From: Nymphaea colorata
Taxonomy: Eukaryota > Streptophyta > Magnoliopsida > Nymphaeales > Nymphaeaceae
Assembly (NCBI RefSeq): GCF_008831285.2
Contig: NC_045140.1
Coordinates: 27,422,131-27,486,130 of the forward strand
Length of the DNA: 64,000 nucleotides
Direction of reading: 5' to 3'
The notes below the pieces were generated by a model. The model was not told the DNA's origin, ran no database searches, and worked only from the letters and a program-made list of their open reading frames with translations. Both the position numbers and the translations under genes were made by a program. Numbering within the stretch: position 1 is the stretch's first letter; each line of letters opens with the position of its first letter. Shown here in pieces: positions 1 through 12,859 of this stretch.

Positions 1-1528
1 ACACGTATGATGCTTCTGTTATTGAATCTTAAATCTTAACTTGAACAAGCACCAAAAGAAAAACACTGAATATGTTATGCAAAAAATGTTGCTGCAACTT
101 GCAAAATACCAGGGCACCAGTTCCACAAGACTGTCTTCAATCACCAACAGAAAGACAGAAGACAAATGGTGGGACATAAATACGCATCCAGAGAGAAGTC
201 CACTTGCTGGCAGAAAAAGAACCACATAAAACTACCTAACAGTGACCTCAATTAAGAACCAGACATAACCTTTGCCTCATTGAATGCTCCTGTTCGGTGA
301 TAATCAACCTTCTGTTCGACATTTTGAAGCTCGTTTGTATACATCTCGGCAGGAGGAACACATCCACAGAAATGACAAGTGACTCGACTAGGCACACATG
401 TCAGATCAGCAGGAGTGAAGGATGCTAACTTTTTATAAGCCTTCTCAGCATTACTCTGTGATAATGCAAAAGGACAATTAAGGGCCAAATAACAATAACA
501 GTAACAGAATTCAGACACAGATACATGAAGGAAATTAAGCTTTTTATGGAACTGTATATCAAGGAGAATGTGAAAATTACAGAAGGTTGTTGCTTGTTTT
601 CAGCAATTTTTCGTTGTTGTGTATTATATAAATACACTTTTACCAACCTTTTGAAGGACAGATTTTATGCACTCTGTGATTCGTCTAGAAATCAGCCAAT
701 ATGTTCTGATCATAGGAAGGGTTACATCCTTGTCACATAAACTAAGTGAAGAGAATTCCAACTTGAACTAAGAAGCCTTATTAGGGAAGACAGCCTTGCT
801 ACATGTCCTTCAAATCCTCCACAGTGTAATACTGCAGTAGGAAAAACTATGAGCGCAAGAATTCTCATGTGATCTCGTAGTCACCAATATTTTGAAACTA
901 TCCAAATAATACTGGGGTCTGAAATTAAGGCATCAATATTATCAAAATAGTGCAATAAACGTATATCTCGATAATAATTCTGATATTTGTCAAAAATATT
1001 TGGAAAGAAAAATTGCATAATTTTACTGTACAGAATAATCTTCTTCATAGGACTTTGATTTCTCTTTGTGACTTTCCAATTTTTAGAACTTCCCAAAAGA
1101 ATTACTATTTCTCTAGCAAAAACCCACATTGTAAGAACACCTAATAAGAACAGAGCCTATTAAATTAGTCTTGAGTCTCTTGACCTCCTCTTTATGGCCA
1201 ATTTACATAGTACGTGGTATTATTTGGTCAATCTGAGCATGTATATGTTGTCAATGCTTAATAAGAAACATATATTAGAAAAAAAAAAGAGCTCTATAAA
1301 AAATTTCAAGTTTATTTTCTCAATTTAGTTTGTGTCAAGTTTTTAAGCATTTCAAGCCTTCATTTTCACCAGTTAGAAAACACACAAGGGGCAAAGGCAA
1401 CTAAGTTCGCACATTTCTTCAACTAATAGAACATGATAAACACATCCATCAATTGAAATCAGATAAACAAACATTTATTTGATTAAGATTTTCTGGAGCC
1501 TAATGTGGAATTAAGCAACACATATTTC

Positions 1529-1597
<69 letters not shown>

Positions 1598-4500
1598 GAG
1601 GGGAGAGAGAGAGGTGCACATTGTTAAGATATGGTTTGGGTCAAGTCAGACCCGACCCATTTTCACCACACGCAGCACATGGGCAGTGGCAAACTTGTAA
1701 TATTTATTGTTCCTTTGTGTATTTTATTTGTAACAGCTAAGTGTAATTAGTTCAAGTAATAACAAGGGGCAGGTGCTTACTCCAAGGCCCTCGTTTTTCT
1801 CTCTCCTTTCTCGGGCAGACTTATTCTCTTCTCTTCCTCGTGTCTTCTTTGAGACTCCATGTGGTGATACCATATCAAGATCTTACACACATGCCAGGGC
1901 TGCCTATATCAGGTTAAATTTTCAAGTTTCTTCCTTCATATTAAATAAAAGTTTGAAATGCAAATGATGTTGAGCCATTTGAAATCCCAGTTTTCTTGCG
2001 GCCTGGTCAACTTTGTTCAACCATAATCCGTTCTGGGCTTGTCTCAAGCAAGCCTCCTTCTAGAGGAAACTTAACTGCTTAAATAAGATATGGCGCTGGC
2101 CGGGCTCAGCTCATCCATAGACTTCAATGCCCAATTTTCTCAAGCCACGGAAAAAAGAAAAGGCAACCAAAAGCTTGTAAAGGGAATTGGCCAAGCCTGG
2201 CAATGAAAACAGAAATCATATAAAGGAAAAATACTAAATTCACCAACAAATTCCTTTCAGAACTCAGATGACAGAAATAACATAGTAAATATCCACATTA
2301 AAGGCAACAGAATTGCATTCATATATATTTCAAAAGGACTATAAGTCTTCAAAGATCCACAAATTCCAATTTCCAAGAACCATAGGTTTTTTAGTTCTGA
2401 TTAACAAGTCTGTATTTTAATTAAGAATGAAAAATTCTAAGGAATTACAGTGATAAATATGAACATGAAAATGTTATAGGGAGACAAAATGATAAATGTA
2501 AACATTATGAAGCTACCACCGATTGGTACATAAGGTTGGACAGTACAAACTCACCATTAGCTTTTGAACCTTCCCTGTTCGATAAATCATCTGATGTGTT
2601 AAATAACTTGATGAATGATAATTTGTGAAGAAATTCTTTACTGCATTGCTTAGAGTTTCTTCTGTACATCGGGGTATTGCACGCACAAGAACAGTAAAAT
2701 GACTAGGATTTGGGGGAGATCCAAGTAGATGTGCAAGTCTCAATTTCGAAATGCCCTTGTATTCCTGAGAAAGTGTCACAGCACACTTGAGCAAATGAAA
2801 CTACTAAAAGGAAAATGATCTACATGAATTTCCAAATAAAGGAAAAAAGATTAAGGACTTACAAAGTAAAGAAGTATGCAAGCTGAAAAAGATATGATGT
2901 ACAGTGCAGCACAGTGCACCCATAACCTGCAAAAAAGGCAATTTAATTGCATAAAAATTTCAAATAAAAACAACCACCAACATGTATGGACAAACCTAGT
3001 AAAGTGGACGTGAAAATGATAGCACCAAGAAGAATCACAAATTGGAAAAGAGGCAAAATGGCTGAGAAACCAAAAGGCACCAAAAGATATATATATAAAA
3101 AAAAGGAGAATTAAGGAATGCACACAAGCAACACCAGAAGAGTCTTCATCACCAGTTTTAGGCACAAAAAGAGACACATATTGGAGAACGGAAACAAAAA
3201 AGACTATGCCACATGAATTCTAAAATATGCACAAGCAACATCAGTAGAGTCTTCATCGCCAGTTTTAGGTAAAAAAAAGAAACATATTGAAAAACAAAGA
3301 CAAGATGAGACTATGTCACATGAACTCTAAAACATGCATCATTCTTGTCATAATGGGCATTCATAAAGTTTTCTACAATCTTGCCTACTTATTCCATCAC
3401 AATCAAGTTTACGTTCATACCCATATTGATTAATATCTGTAAGGGGGCAATTTCTCTTCACAGGTTTCAGTAAGCATGTATACAGAATCTCCTAAATTAC
3501 TGTTAAATGCAAGAGCAGCTACAGCTGCAGAAACAACAAGAGCAACATAAAGTTTTCTACAATCTTGCCTACTTATTCAATCACAATCAAGTTTACGTTC
3601 ATACCCATATTGATTAATATCTGTAAGGGGGCAATTTCTCTTCACAGGTTTCAGTAAGCATGTATACAGAATCTCCTAAATTACTGTTAAATGCAAGAGC
3701 AGCTACAGCTGCAGAAACAACAAGAGCAACATGAGAGGCAAAACTTGAGGACCTAAAAGAAAATGCAACTAAAATATGTTAGCTTTGGCAGATCTTATAC
3801 TATTGTATCGACAACATGTTAAGCTATATCAGAATATGATTGTATAATTTATTAAAAAAATACATAATGACAGTTTTTTCAGATAATGCACCACTATGCA
3901 ACAACCATGACATCGCATACCTAATAACAATATATTTGTAAGGAATTAAGAGCTTACCATCTAAAACCTGTCTTAACATTCCCAATGGTAAACATGTCTA
4001 GAGAAGTCGAAGGGAGGTTCTTGATATGTATGTGATGCATCTCTTGACCATGATAATTTAGTGGAAGCAACACAAACATGCAGATGACTGCAGCAATAGA
4101 GAATATTCGGATGCTGCATAATTTCAGCATGTCAATTAGGAAAAACTTTTGAGCCTTTAAGATAACAAGGAATAAAAAATTTAAAAAGCATTTCCACACA
4201 ATAGAAAACACTTCAGATGGAACTGGAAACATATAGAACATTAGTGACAATGTAATGCACTCACTAATGTCTCTACAACATCAAAGTTGAGTTACAAAAA
4301 AAAAGTAAGGCAAAATAAGATCAAAAGAATGCAATCCTAAGCATGATGAGTTTCATTTCTTAGTTAGCCTACCTAACAGTCAATCACTTTCCAAAGGAAA
4401 AGTTGCAGTGCAATAATGAAAATATCCAAAAACAGGAAACAACAAAATCAAAACATAAAACTAATGAGAAATGACATCCAGAGGACAGGCACTTTCATGT

Positions 4501-7500
4501 AGCAACTTAATCATTCTACAATCTCATATTTGTATTAGTTCAGAATTTCAAAATATAGTAAACTCTAACATGGAGCTTTTCTTTGTTTTGTAATTATTTT
4601 CCAATCAAGATGTTTGAATCCAAAAAAGAATAAGTGCAGGAGGCTTGACAATTAAAGTTGTCCATTTAAGGCACACTTGTTTTTGCTGCACTGAATTTCC
4701 TCAGTCTATGAGAAATGCTTGATTATCACCAGTCCATGACTTGTCACTTATCTGCAACTATCAAGGGGTTACAACATCACAATTTTCATTATTGAGATTA
4801 TAGCATTGTAGCTTGTGATTTTTGGTGATTTTTATTAAGACACAGACAGGGGAAAAGAAATCAGGAACCAGATGCACAACTTATAAGATCATTCCACTTA
4901 GACTAAGATAGGCTGATGAAACCTCCAAAATAACAAGTTTTATCCACTGCAGCAAATGAAAATTTCATATTGAGATTATAGCATTGTAGCTTGTCATTTT
5001 TGGTGTCTTTTATTAAGACACAGACAGGGGAAAAGAAATCAGGAACCAGAGGCACAACTTATAAGATCATTCCACTTAGACTAAGATAGGCTGATGAAAC
5101 CTCCAAAATAACAAGTTTTATCCACTGCAGAAAATGAAAATATTTTTAGCCACCTGCGCTGGCATAACAGCAGAAAAGAACCTTATAGAACTCAATTATG
5201 AATAAAAGATGAATGGCTATAATAAGGCAGCAGAAACTTCCAATCTGAACTCCTAAAGACCATCATCCGACAAAAAAGTTTGTGGGAAAAATGTTTCTTC
5301 CACATTGAAAGATAATGGCAGGGCATATTTAATTGCACTGCCAAGGGATATCACTTAATTTAACCAGTTCATGCTGTTCCGCCAACAAACATATGCGGAA
5401 ATAAAAAGCACCAAGTTGATATTCTATGGCAAAGCCCTATGAAATAAATTCCAAACATCAAATTTATGCTTCTCATTAGTTGCTCAACTAAGAAAAGATT
5501 TACCTTCTTTTTTTTCAAAAGAACTGTTGCACCAAACAATGAAAAAGTGGCCAGGCATATAATACAACAATAACACATAAAATTTTCATGACAAAAGAGA
5601 AAAAAAAAAACGAGCCTCTTGATGAAGCACCAAAGAATTCCACTTACCTAAAGACAAGGAGTCTGAGAAATACTACAGCATCCACACCAGCAACTGACAA
5701 GATTTCTTCTTCTGAGGAACCCCATGCCTTCACAATCCAACTAGGAGAAGGTACCAGTCTTTCAAAAGTAAAAGAATCGCACAGCTTAATGTGTTCCTGA
5801 GCGATTCTACGAGCAAAATACACATTAAAATTGCCTGGTTGCTTTCTCAAGATGGAATACAGTGACAATAGCAGTGCACAAACTCCTATGTTGATGCCAG
5901 CAGAAGTTAAGAGAGCAGAGACATTCATCTCTGTTCAACTTAGACAGACAAGTCCATCCTCATTATGCACGATAGAAGCACTTAAGAGTGTCAGAAAATT
6001 ATATTCTCAGAACCATGTGCTGAAAATGGCTGCTGCTGAGGCAATTTCAGCTTCATACTAGAGCCTGTTTTCAAGGAAGGAGGAAAGTTTTCTGCAAAAT
6101 AAGACAAATATAAGACGCACAAACATAAAATAACAAAACAAGAAAGAAGACTCGTTGCAGACAACATGAATATATTCACCACACGAGAATAATGCAAGTC
6201 ACCTCTGGCAGATATACTAAGGAAGGAGAGAGATAGAGAAGGGGTTCCACTTGAAGAGAAAAGGAAAATGTGAAAGAATTTTGTGCACGAAGGATTTCAG
6301 GGAAAAGAAACCTACCCAGAGTGTCAAGTCTAGCTACATACATATTTAGCAATTAGACAAGTTCAAGATCCTTTCATTAGCAACTGGAGCTTACGTCATA
6401 AAGAAAGGAATATCAAGGTGAAAGCCTCTTTCGTCTAATAGCAGTAAGAGGCAATATAGTGATACCTCAGTTCAAGTCATTCACTACCGTCACATGGCAT
6501 AACAATACGATATCTCTGAATCAGCTATAACAGTAACTGTTAACAAATGAATAGCAAAGCACCTCCAAATTAACGAAGAGTCAGGCCTAAGTACCTAACT
6601 CTGCAGTTAAACCCATCAAAATGGCAAGATGAATGAGGCAACACCAACAACAGGCACTTCCAAGGACGAAGGAACTTATAAATCATTTAACGACAAAATC
6701 AGGGCTCCAATTCACACCAGGTAGTCTTTTATGAGGCCAGATAGCAATGCCAACTAAATATGAATCACATACTGAAAAAGAAATCTCAAACATGCCAGTG
6801 GAATTTTACTGTGAAAAGTTCCTCCGGCATCATTTGAAAGACATTCCAAGTTTGTGCTGACCGTTACCGTCAACATACTCATCAATTCCTAAACATTTAA
6901 ATCTCAGTAACTTATTGATCATATACGTAGTGTTTAACTTTAATGATCCTGAAATTGACTTAGTAATTATGCTATAAGCACATATTTCTGCCATTTTTTT
7001 GACATAATCATGCTGATACTTCTTATCTACATTTCACCTATTACAGCCATAGTTACTGCGTTTTCTTGCATTTCCTGATGAAAGCCGACTCATGTAAAAC
7101 GTGGACGGTGTCCCCTATCATAGTTTTTCGGAGAAGGTTAACTGACAATCTTTTCACCTCCTCAAATTGCAAGAACTATGGAAATCTTGGGCTTCGGGTT
7201 CGCGCCAAACAGGTTGTGTTTGAGGATTCAGGAACGTATATCTACGGCGTCCAAGCAAAGGGAACAAAAGACGGGTCTGGAAAGTCCCCATCTTCTACAT
7301 AATAATCGTCAGCTCAAGTGTCCGAAAATTTTGATCACGAAACAATGAAAATCCCCAGAATATGACTCATCCAATCTTGAAGCCACAATAGCACCACAGG
7401 AGAACCTTCTACCAAACAGTCTCACGATCAGCCGAGGAAATTCATCGCATCGGATCTTCCGAACCAATGGGAAACAAGAAAAGTTAGCAACATTCATAAA

Positions 7501-7960
7501 TCGAAGGATTCGAAACAACAACAGAACGGCCCTAAATATGTACCGTCGAGTAAAAGTTTCTTTCGCATGCAACAGAAGAAAAACGATTCAAGACGCAATC
7601 CAGAGCAACCCAAACGCTGAAAACGAAACCAAATCTCTTAACGTTTTCCTTGTTTTCGACTCGCACGCGAGAATCACCCTTCAGCGGGTGCATGGTTAAA
7701 CAAGAAGGACGCAGAAACTAACCTCCTGCAGTGTGCCAACAAAGAGAAAACCCTTCTGACGTTCAGAAACGACCGAGAAGCAGAGAGAGCGAGAGAAAGA
7801 GCGAGGAATCCAGAATACGAAAAGAAACGACCCTTCTGGCGTTCTGAACGACCAAGAAGCAGAGAGACAGAGAGCGGCAACAATCCAAAAACAGAAACAG
7901 AACCAACTAGACCCTCTTTCCTTGTTTTCCCTCCTTTTCATTCAATTCCATTCGCCCTTT
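1..7960 (-). CDS. OSCA: OSCA/CSC1-like (DUF221) channel, 5' half, RXW8/HYP1 type
   Basis: Predicted hyperosmolality- or mechanically gated, calcium-permeable membrane channel. Coding exons on the minus strand: 5928-5648, 4113-3958, 2926-2863, 2764-2555 and 455-270. All have GT-AG borders and phases that join into about 299 residues. Exon 1 gives an N-terminal hydrophobic segment and the family motif FERLVPSPSWIVKAW. Exons 2 and 3 encode two further membrane segments (around RIFSIAAVICMFVLLPLNY and ALYIISFSACILLYF). Exon 4 has the conserved stretch SPPNPSHFTVLVRAIP followed by the FFTNYHSSSYL region. Exon 5 is the cytosolic loop with a Cys-rich CHFCGC. The start at 5928 follows an acceptor at 5931-5932. 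A 5' UTR exon (about 7960-7723, donor GTTAGT) is inferred. Exon 5 ends at a weak donor (GTTATG) and exon 6, perhaps starting near 176, is uncertain. The remaining TM domain lies outside the window. The family is certain; a pseudogene cannot be excluded from this half alone. Confidence 0.85.
1531..1614. repeat. Compound (CA)n(TA)n(GA)n microsatellite
   Basis: Three dinucleotide runs follow one another in OSCA intron 4. The rest of this 2.1 kb intron shows no open frame of note. Confidence 0.95.
3120..3335. repeat. ~107-bp imperfect tandem repeat in OSCA intron 2
   Basis: Two diverged copies share the stretch agagtcttcatc, then ccagttttagg, then a purine-rich part and a gactatg-cacatgaa end. 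They are older than the 184-bp duplication that follows them. Confidence 0.75.
3365..3732. repeat. 184-bp tandem duplication in OSCA intron 2
   Basis: Two adjacent copies, about 3365-3548 and 3549-3732, differ by one visible base (attcca versus attcaa). Near-identity means a recent event. The repeat lies in the intron between coding exons 2 and 3 and does not touch a splice site. Confidence 0.92.
4791..5141. repeat. 178-bp tandem duplication in OSCA intron 1
   Basis: Copies at about 4791-4963 and 4969-5141 begin attgagattatagcattg and end in ccactgcag-aaatgaaaat. Only a few mismatches are visible. The repeat lies inside the intron between coding exons 1 and 2. Confidence 0.9.
7723..7960 (-). 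other. Inferred 5' UTR exon of the OSCA-like gene
   Basis: The stretch is pyrimidine-rich on the minus strand and ends in a good donor (GGAG then GTTAGT at 7722). The nearest suitable acceptor is the one just before the start codon at 5928, which implies a 1.8 kb leader intron. It contains an imperfect ~47 bp duplication with an 80 bp period (7751 and 7831). Short open frames here (7674-7941) look like UTR rather than protein. Transcript start is a guess. Confidence 0.4.
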
Positions 7961-8026
7961 TCTTCCTTTCCTGGATCGTAGGTTCACCTGCTGCTCCCAT
8001 ATGACAGGGCCTTTACAGGCAGATCT

Positions 8027-8064
8027 ACGTGGCCCTCTGTGAAAATCACCAATGTCCACGTGGC
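8027..8064. promoter_or_regulatory. Paired ABRE/G-box motifs upstream of the OSCA-like gene
   Basis: Two ACGTGGC cores occur at 8027-8033 and 8058-8064. The second is inside a full CACGTG G-box with flanking GC. They lie about 70-100 bp upstream of the inferred transcript start. ABRE/G-box pairs are the classic site for bZIP factors in abscisic-acid and osmotic-stress responses, which would suit an osmosensing channel. Function is inferred from motif and position only. Confidence 0.4.
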
Positions 8065-8232
8065 AACGTACAAAATGCTGGCGTGGGGGCCACTAACCGA
8101 CTAACTCCCTCCTCCGCTTTCACCATGTTACAAGTCATTCCGCGTCACCGGGAATAGTTTGCAAATGAGCCCAACATTTTAGTCTTAATTGTTGTTTCCT
8201 CCCTCCTCCAGGTACTCACTTTTTAAAAAAGT

Positions 8233-8363
8233 GTTCGTTTGGTATATTCATATTCTATGAATATGACTTAAAAAACGAAACAAATTCATGGAACACCTTA
8301 AAAATCTTTTATTAAAACAAATTCATGCAACAGTTACAAATTATTTTATTTGCCAAATGAACC
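8233..8363. mobile_element. Small MITE-like element
   Basis: The ends gttcgtttgg (left) and ccaaatgaacc (right) are imperfect inverted repeats of each other, 131 bp apart. The inside is AT-rich and contains the local palindrome tcatattctatgaatatga. This matches a non-autonomous TIR transposon, but a clean target-site duplication was not found. The 138-codon open frame 8288-8704 starts inside it and looks accidental. Confidence 0.45.
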
Positions 8364-9099
8364 CTAAAGTAAAGCATGTATTTGGCCATAACAGATTAAA
8401 TAAGTGTTGGTGTTGTGGGAGAAAAGGAAAAACAAAAGAATCGAGCAGCTTGGTCGATAATAACACTACAGTTAAGGAGTTCCTTGAAAAGTTTCCAAGG
8501 GTCCTCGTGCCTCTGCGTGGTAATGATGTTCACAAAGTTCCTTTGAGAGCTTTACGAAATCACTCTTCAAATTTTGGCAACAATAGAAAAAGGGACAGTT
8601 TACTGTTTACAGGAAACAGGTTTCTCATATTTAGTTTAACCAGCACTGAACACCCTGGAGTTAAAAACTTCAATTGTGTGGTTCCTAGCAAAATGATGTT
8701 TTAATCAAACGCCTATTAGGAAACACGAGGAGGAAAAAAAAGCAACTCTTAACTTTTTTCCATTGATATTTCAAAACTTAAATATATTTGTCACAATATG
8801 AAAAATGTGAGCGCTTTCATTATCAGGAAAATATATATTAAATGTGTTACATTAAATTATCAAGTCGGCACCTGTCTTCTACGCCACCATTGCCATTTTC
8901 ATCGTTGCTTTCTGCCATGGCTAAGGAAAGTGTTCTGCCTTTGGCCTATGTCTTAGCCAATATTCTCAAATACAGGAAGGTGCTTTTAGTTTTTCTCGAT
9001 ACAGGCCGCTCCAACTCCTAAAGTGATGCTACAAGTTAAATCTTGAACTAAACATTATTATCTTTGACAATGTAAAAACTTATGTTTTCGGTTTTGGCA

Positions 9100-9232
9100 T
9101 ACCTAGTTGGCTAAGCAACTACTTGTTCATATGTATATAATAGGTGTTTCAAGAATACCATATTGTTGTTTTCAAAATAAATATATCTAGAGTTCGATCT
9201 CACTTTGAATAAAAAAGAAAAAAGAAAAAACA
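9100..9232 (+). mobile_element. SINE-like sequence
   Basis: An A-box-like stretch (ttggctaagcaac, about 9111) and a B-box-like stretch (gagttcgatctc, about 9190) are followed by an A-rich tail (aaaaaagaaaaaagaaaaaa). This order suggests a tRNA-derived SINE. The box spacing is wider than usual, so the call is tentative. Confidence 0.35.
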
Positions 9233-12200
9233 GAGATCATACATCTATAATAATATTGCAACCAATGCACATTCGTTTCCTGAAAATAAGAAAAAAGATG
9301 AAGCTTATATTTAGGATTATGGTCAAAAGGGTGGTATCTCTACAGTAAAGATACTGCTGAAGTTGAGTGATCCACAAACCAATAGACAAACTGAAGCTTC
9401 TGCGCGTTAATGGAAGAGTAAAGGTAACTGCTGCAAGATTTAGCGTGGACGGCGTGCCAATGTTTTGTGGATCCATCAACTCTAAGCAAGAACGCAAATG
9501 CTCTCTGTTGGGTTTGAAGATCTTGTCATTTTTATATTGCATGATCGAAATTTGGCTATGTCATTCATGTTTCATTAGTTTGGAACTCTAGCTGACCTTT
9601 CTTTCATACCGGAAGAATAATTGAGTTCTCCAACTGATCATAGAGTCTGTCACGTTACATTTTTTTAGATGACAATTTAAATTTGGTAACTAAGTCCTTA
9701 TGTCAAGAAAATCTTTTTTGACATGTGATAATACAAGACAAAGCTTAATTTTTCAATGTGACAAAAAAGATGGTATTAATTGATCTCTAATATGATGCTG
9801 ATACTGATTAGAAATTAAGTACTTTACGTTGTTGCAGTTAATGAGATAAAATTCATTTAATTTAGTTTGTATGGCCTCTTTAAACCAAATGGTATTATTA
9901 ACTAATTTGTGCTTAACTATATCCAAATAGTTATTTTATGTTAGTATAAATTAATTCAGAGAATATATAGTTTGTAATTAATCCCGAGCGTCAAAAAAAG
10001 AAAAATTAGATTCATTAACAAAACTGGACATATTTCTCACGCTGTTTTAAGGAACATATAATATTTTTTTATTTCATAGTTGAATTGATAGTAATAAACA
10101 TACAAAAGCTTTTAATAGAACATGGGAAAAGTAACCTTATTTTTAACATTATAAAAAGCAAGTCGTTTGTATTTATTGTCTATCCTTAAATGCATTTTTG
10201 AAAGAAAAAAAAAAGAAATTCTCTTATTGAAAGCTTTGAACAACTTTCTTTTTGTGAGACTGACGGATGGTGTGGTTTAGTGTTTATATGTCATAAAATT
10301 CCTTTTAAAAGAAAAATAAAGCAAAGGCATATGTCTAATTAAGATTAACCTTTTTAATTAGAGATTTGTCCACAAAAATCTAGAACTTGATTGCTGCCGT
10401 GCATTTTGTATCTTCATGTAAGCAACGGTTTCGATGAACCCAATCAATTCCTCGAAAGTTGAAATTAACTTTTCTTTCTGAAAAGTAAGGTTCATGTAGG
10501 GAAGGTATCACCAAATCGTCCAACCTAATCAGAGATATCAGTAGTCAGGTTAGGACTTGCAGTTAGAGTTGGATTGGATAGTCAAGTTTCTAAAAATATC
10601 GAACCCATGCAACACGAATTAGCATTAATTTGAGTGCAACATCTCGAGAAACCGAAAGTAGGCCCTTTACTGATGGGTTGGGTGAAAGATTCGGCGCTTT
10701 ACTGGGCAGTGGGTCTCCCACGCTCAGCCGGACTAGATTAGTTTCTAAATGGAACCAGATCATGTGGTTAATTTTTCTATAATAATTAAGGACATAATGG
10801 ACTTCAGACATGTGTGTTTAGAATATGTCGAACATAAAATTCTTTTTATCAGATGCCTCCCAAGAGAAACTTCAAGGAAATGAGCATCGCGCGTTTCCCA
10901 AAATTAATCAAGTTTCAGAAATGAAGCTTAACCCTTCCAACAAAGAGGAGAAAACTTGGTGAATTCATTTCTCATTTGTGAGAATTCAGCTTCTCTTCTT
11001 CAAAAGAGAAAGCTCTTTCTTCAAATAATTTATTTTGTCTCCATGGTCAATCCTCATTTTCTCATTGCTTTATTCTTACCTTTTTTTTATTGGACACGTT
11101 TTGTGTTTTTCTTGTCGTGTTGTTTCTTTTAAAAGAGAAGGCTCTCCTTCAAATTATTTATTTTCAGTTTCTCATTGTTTTTATATTCTTACTTTTTTCT
11201 CGACACCTTTTGTGGTTTTCATTCTATTGTATGCTATTATGTTGTTAAATATATTTATATAATTAATTTCACTTTCCTCCGTTTCATACCTTGGCAACTA
11301 CGGTCACATATATTCTTCTTTCTCACTACTGAACTTACATATAGGTTGAATGGTGACTGTATTCAGGTTTGTAATGGTTATATTCATAGTGTGTCTGTAA
11401 TTAGACAAATTTGACTTGTTCACGTACCTAAGTGATCCATAGGCGTTATTCTGCAAACAAATATTTTCTGGAAGAGCATCAGACTCAATTTCACCACTTT
11501 AATGCGTGCAACCAACAAAGTTTTTTTGTGCTATGATTGTGTTCAATCGAGCTCATGCAACCATCCCAACTTGATTATGATCCTGATTTCTCTGCTCTTG
11601 AACTTTAGTACTTAGAAGTTTTACTGCTTACAGCTAGCCTAGAGTCTCAACTCCTCATGAAGAAAATCAAACGTTTGCAGGTATGAATCTCAAGTGAGGA
11701 AATTAGCGTTCTCTCTCTCACGCACGTGCTAAGTTTCTTGATTTGTGCTTAATAACAGTTAACTTAATTGAAGTTGTTTATGGAATGTTGATAATGATTA
11801 TTCAGAAGAAAGTTTCGAGATCACAAAATGGGTAGATAGCCTTAAGTTTTCCTGCCCATAACTAGAAACAAGGAGCATCCAGGAACTTTAGCACTCTGTT
11901 GGCGCTATAAACTTTTCCAACAACAGAACACAAGCCATATATGTTTCCAGTAGTTTCTTTCCATGCATGCCTCAACGCCTCTTTTTCTCTTTACTTTTTC
12001 TTTCTCTTTTGCTGTTGCTATGTTGCTCCTTAGCTTTGAGCCGAAAGATTATTTTGAGTAAGCCTCAGACAAAGCGACAACTGAGAACGAATGGTTGATA
12101 GCATTATTGGCTGATAAACTAAGATCCCGTAAGGCCATCTTTAAAGCACTATCAGACACGAGAAAGCTGGGGACATGGCAATATATATATATATATATAC

Positions 12201-12764
12201 TGCAGGCATGTTATGCATCCTTTCACTGCGAAGAGCAAGCATGGAGACCGATCAGGACTTGTTGAAATTTCCTATTAAATACACCTTGGGAACAATGTTA
12301 TGCCTTATTGATAAGTCTGCAGCAAGTTGTGCTCAAGCAGCCAGAAACAAGTGAAGAAGATAGATGAAAGAAGCTGGTTAACTTGTGACTTTTGAAATAC
12401 AAGAAATTTTTGAAGAAAATAAAAAAGAACATTTGCATTTCATGAGAGGAAGTCATCCCCTTCCTTGGGCCCTTATGATTCAAAGGTAAGTCCGGACCTA
12501 AGTGGTTTTATGGTACACCCTTCAACCATGCCGAACAATTATGTGCCCCTAGAGTAAAAAAAAAAACAACATTGGTAGCAGAAGTCATGATAGATAGTCC
12601 AAAACTGGCAACTTCATAACATCTCAACTTTTCTTGTAAAGAGGTCAACATTCCTGAGTGAACTGCCATAATGCTCTTTCATAATTGATCTAAAAGTTCG
12701 AAGAGCTACATGAGTTCTTTTTCCCCATTTCCACTCTAAAATATCGTAATGCCAAAGTAGTTAG

Positions 12765-12859
12765 TAGGCCTGGGCGTTGGGCCCGATAGGGCGGCCCGGC
12801 CCGACTCCCGCCCTCGGGCGGCCTCCAACGCTTCCTCCCCGACCCGATGCCCACCCCTA
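12765..12859. mobile_element. GC-rich short TIR element
   Basis: A 95-bp, strongly GC-rich patch stands in AT-rich DNA. The left end taggcctgggcgttggg and the reverse complement of the right end (taggggtgggcatcggg) are imperfect inverted repeats. The internal block is built from cggcccg-type words. It resembles short hAT-like elements common in plants. A similar GC-rich stretch is at about 33,615-33,678. Confidence 0.45.

Noticed and set aside
1-230. A confident sixth OSCA exon
   Set aside because: An acceptor (gaagacag, ~177) and a possible SCGTGALVFCK reading fit weakly, but no good donor and no clear family match follow, so it was left out of the exon list.
3365-3732. CRISPR-like array
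   Set aside because: Only two long adjacent copies with no spacers, within a plant intron: a plain tandem duplication.
7674-7941. Open frames in the inferred OSCA leader exon
   Set aside because: Low-complexity, Ser/Phe/Arg-rich by-products of pyrimidine-rich leader DNA, with no conservation seen.
8288-8704. 138-codon open frame on the plus strand
   Set aside because: It begins inside a MITE-like element, has no family features and no partner elsewhere. Its length is not unusual for chance in this DNA.
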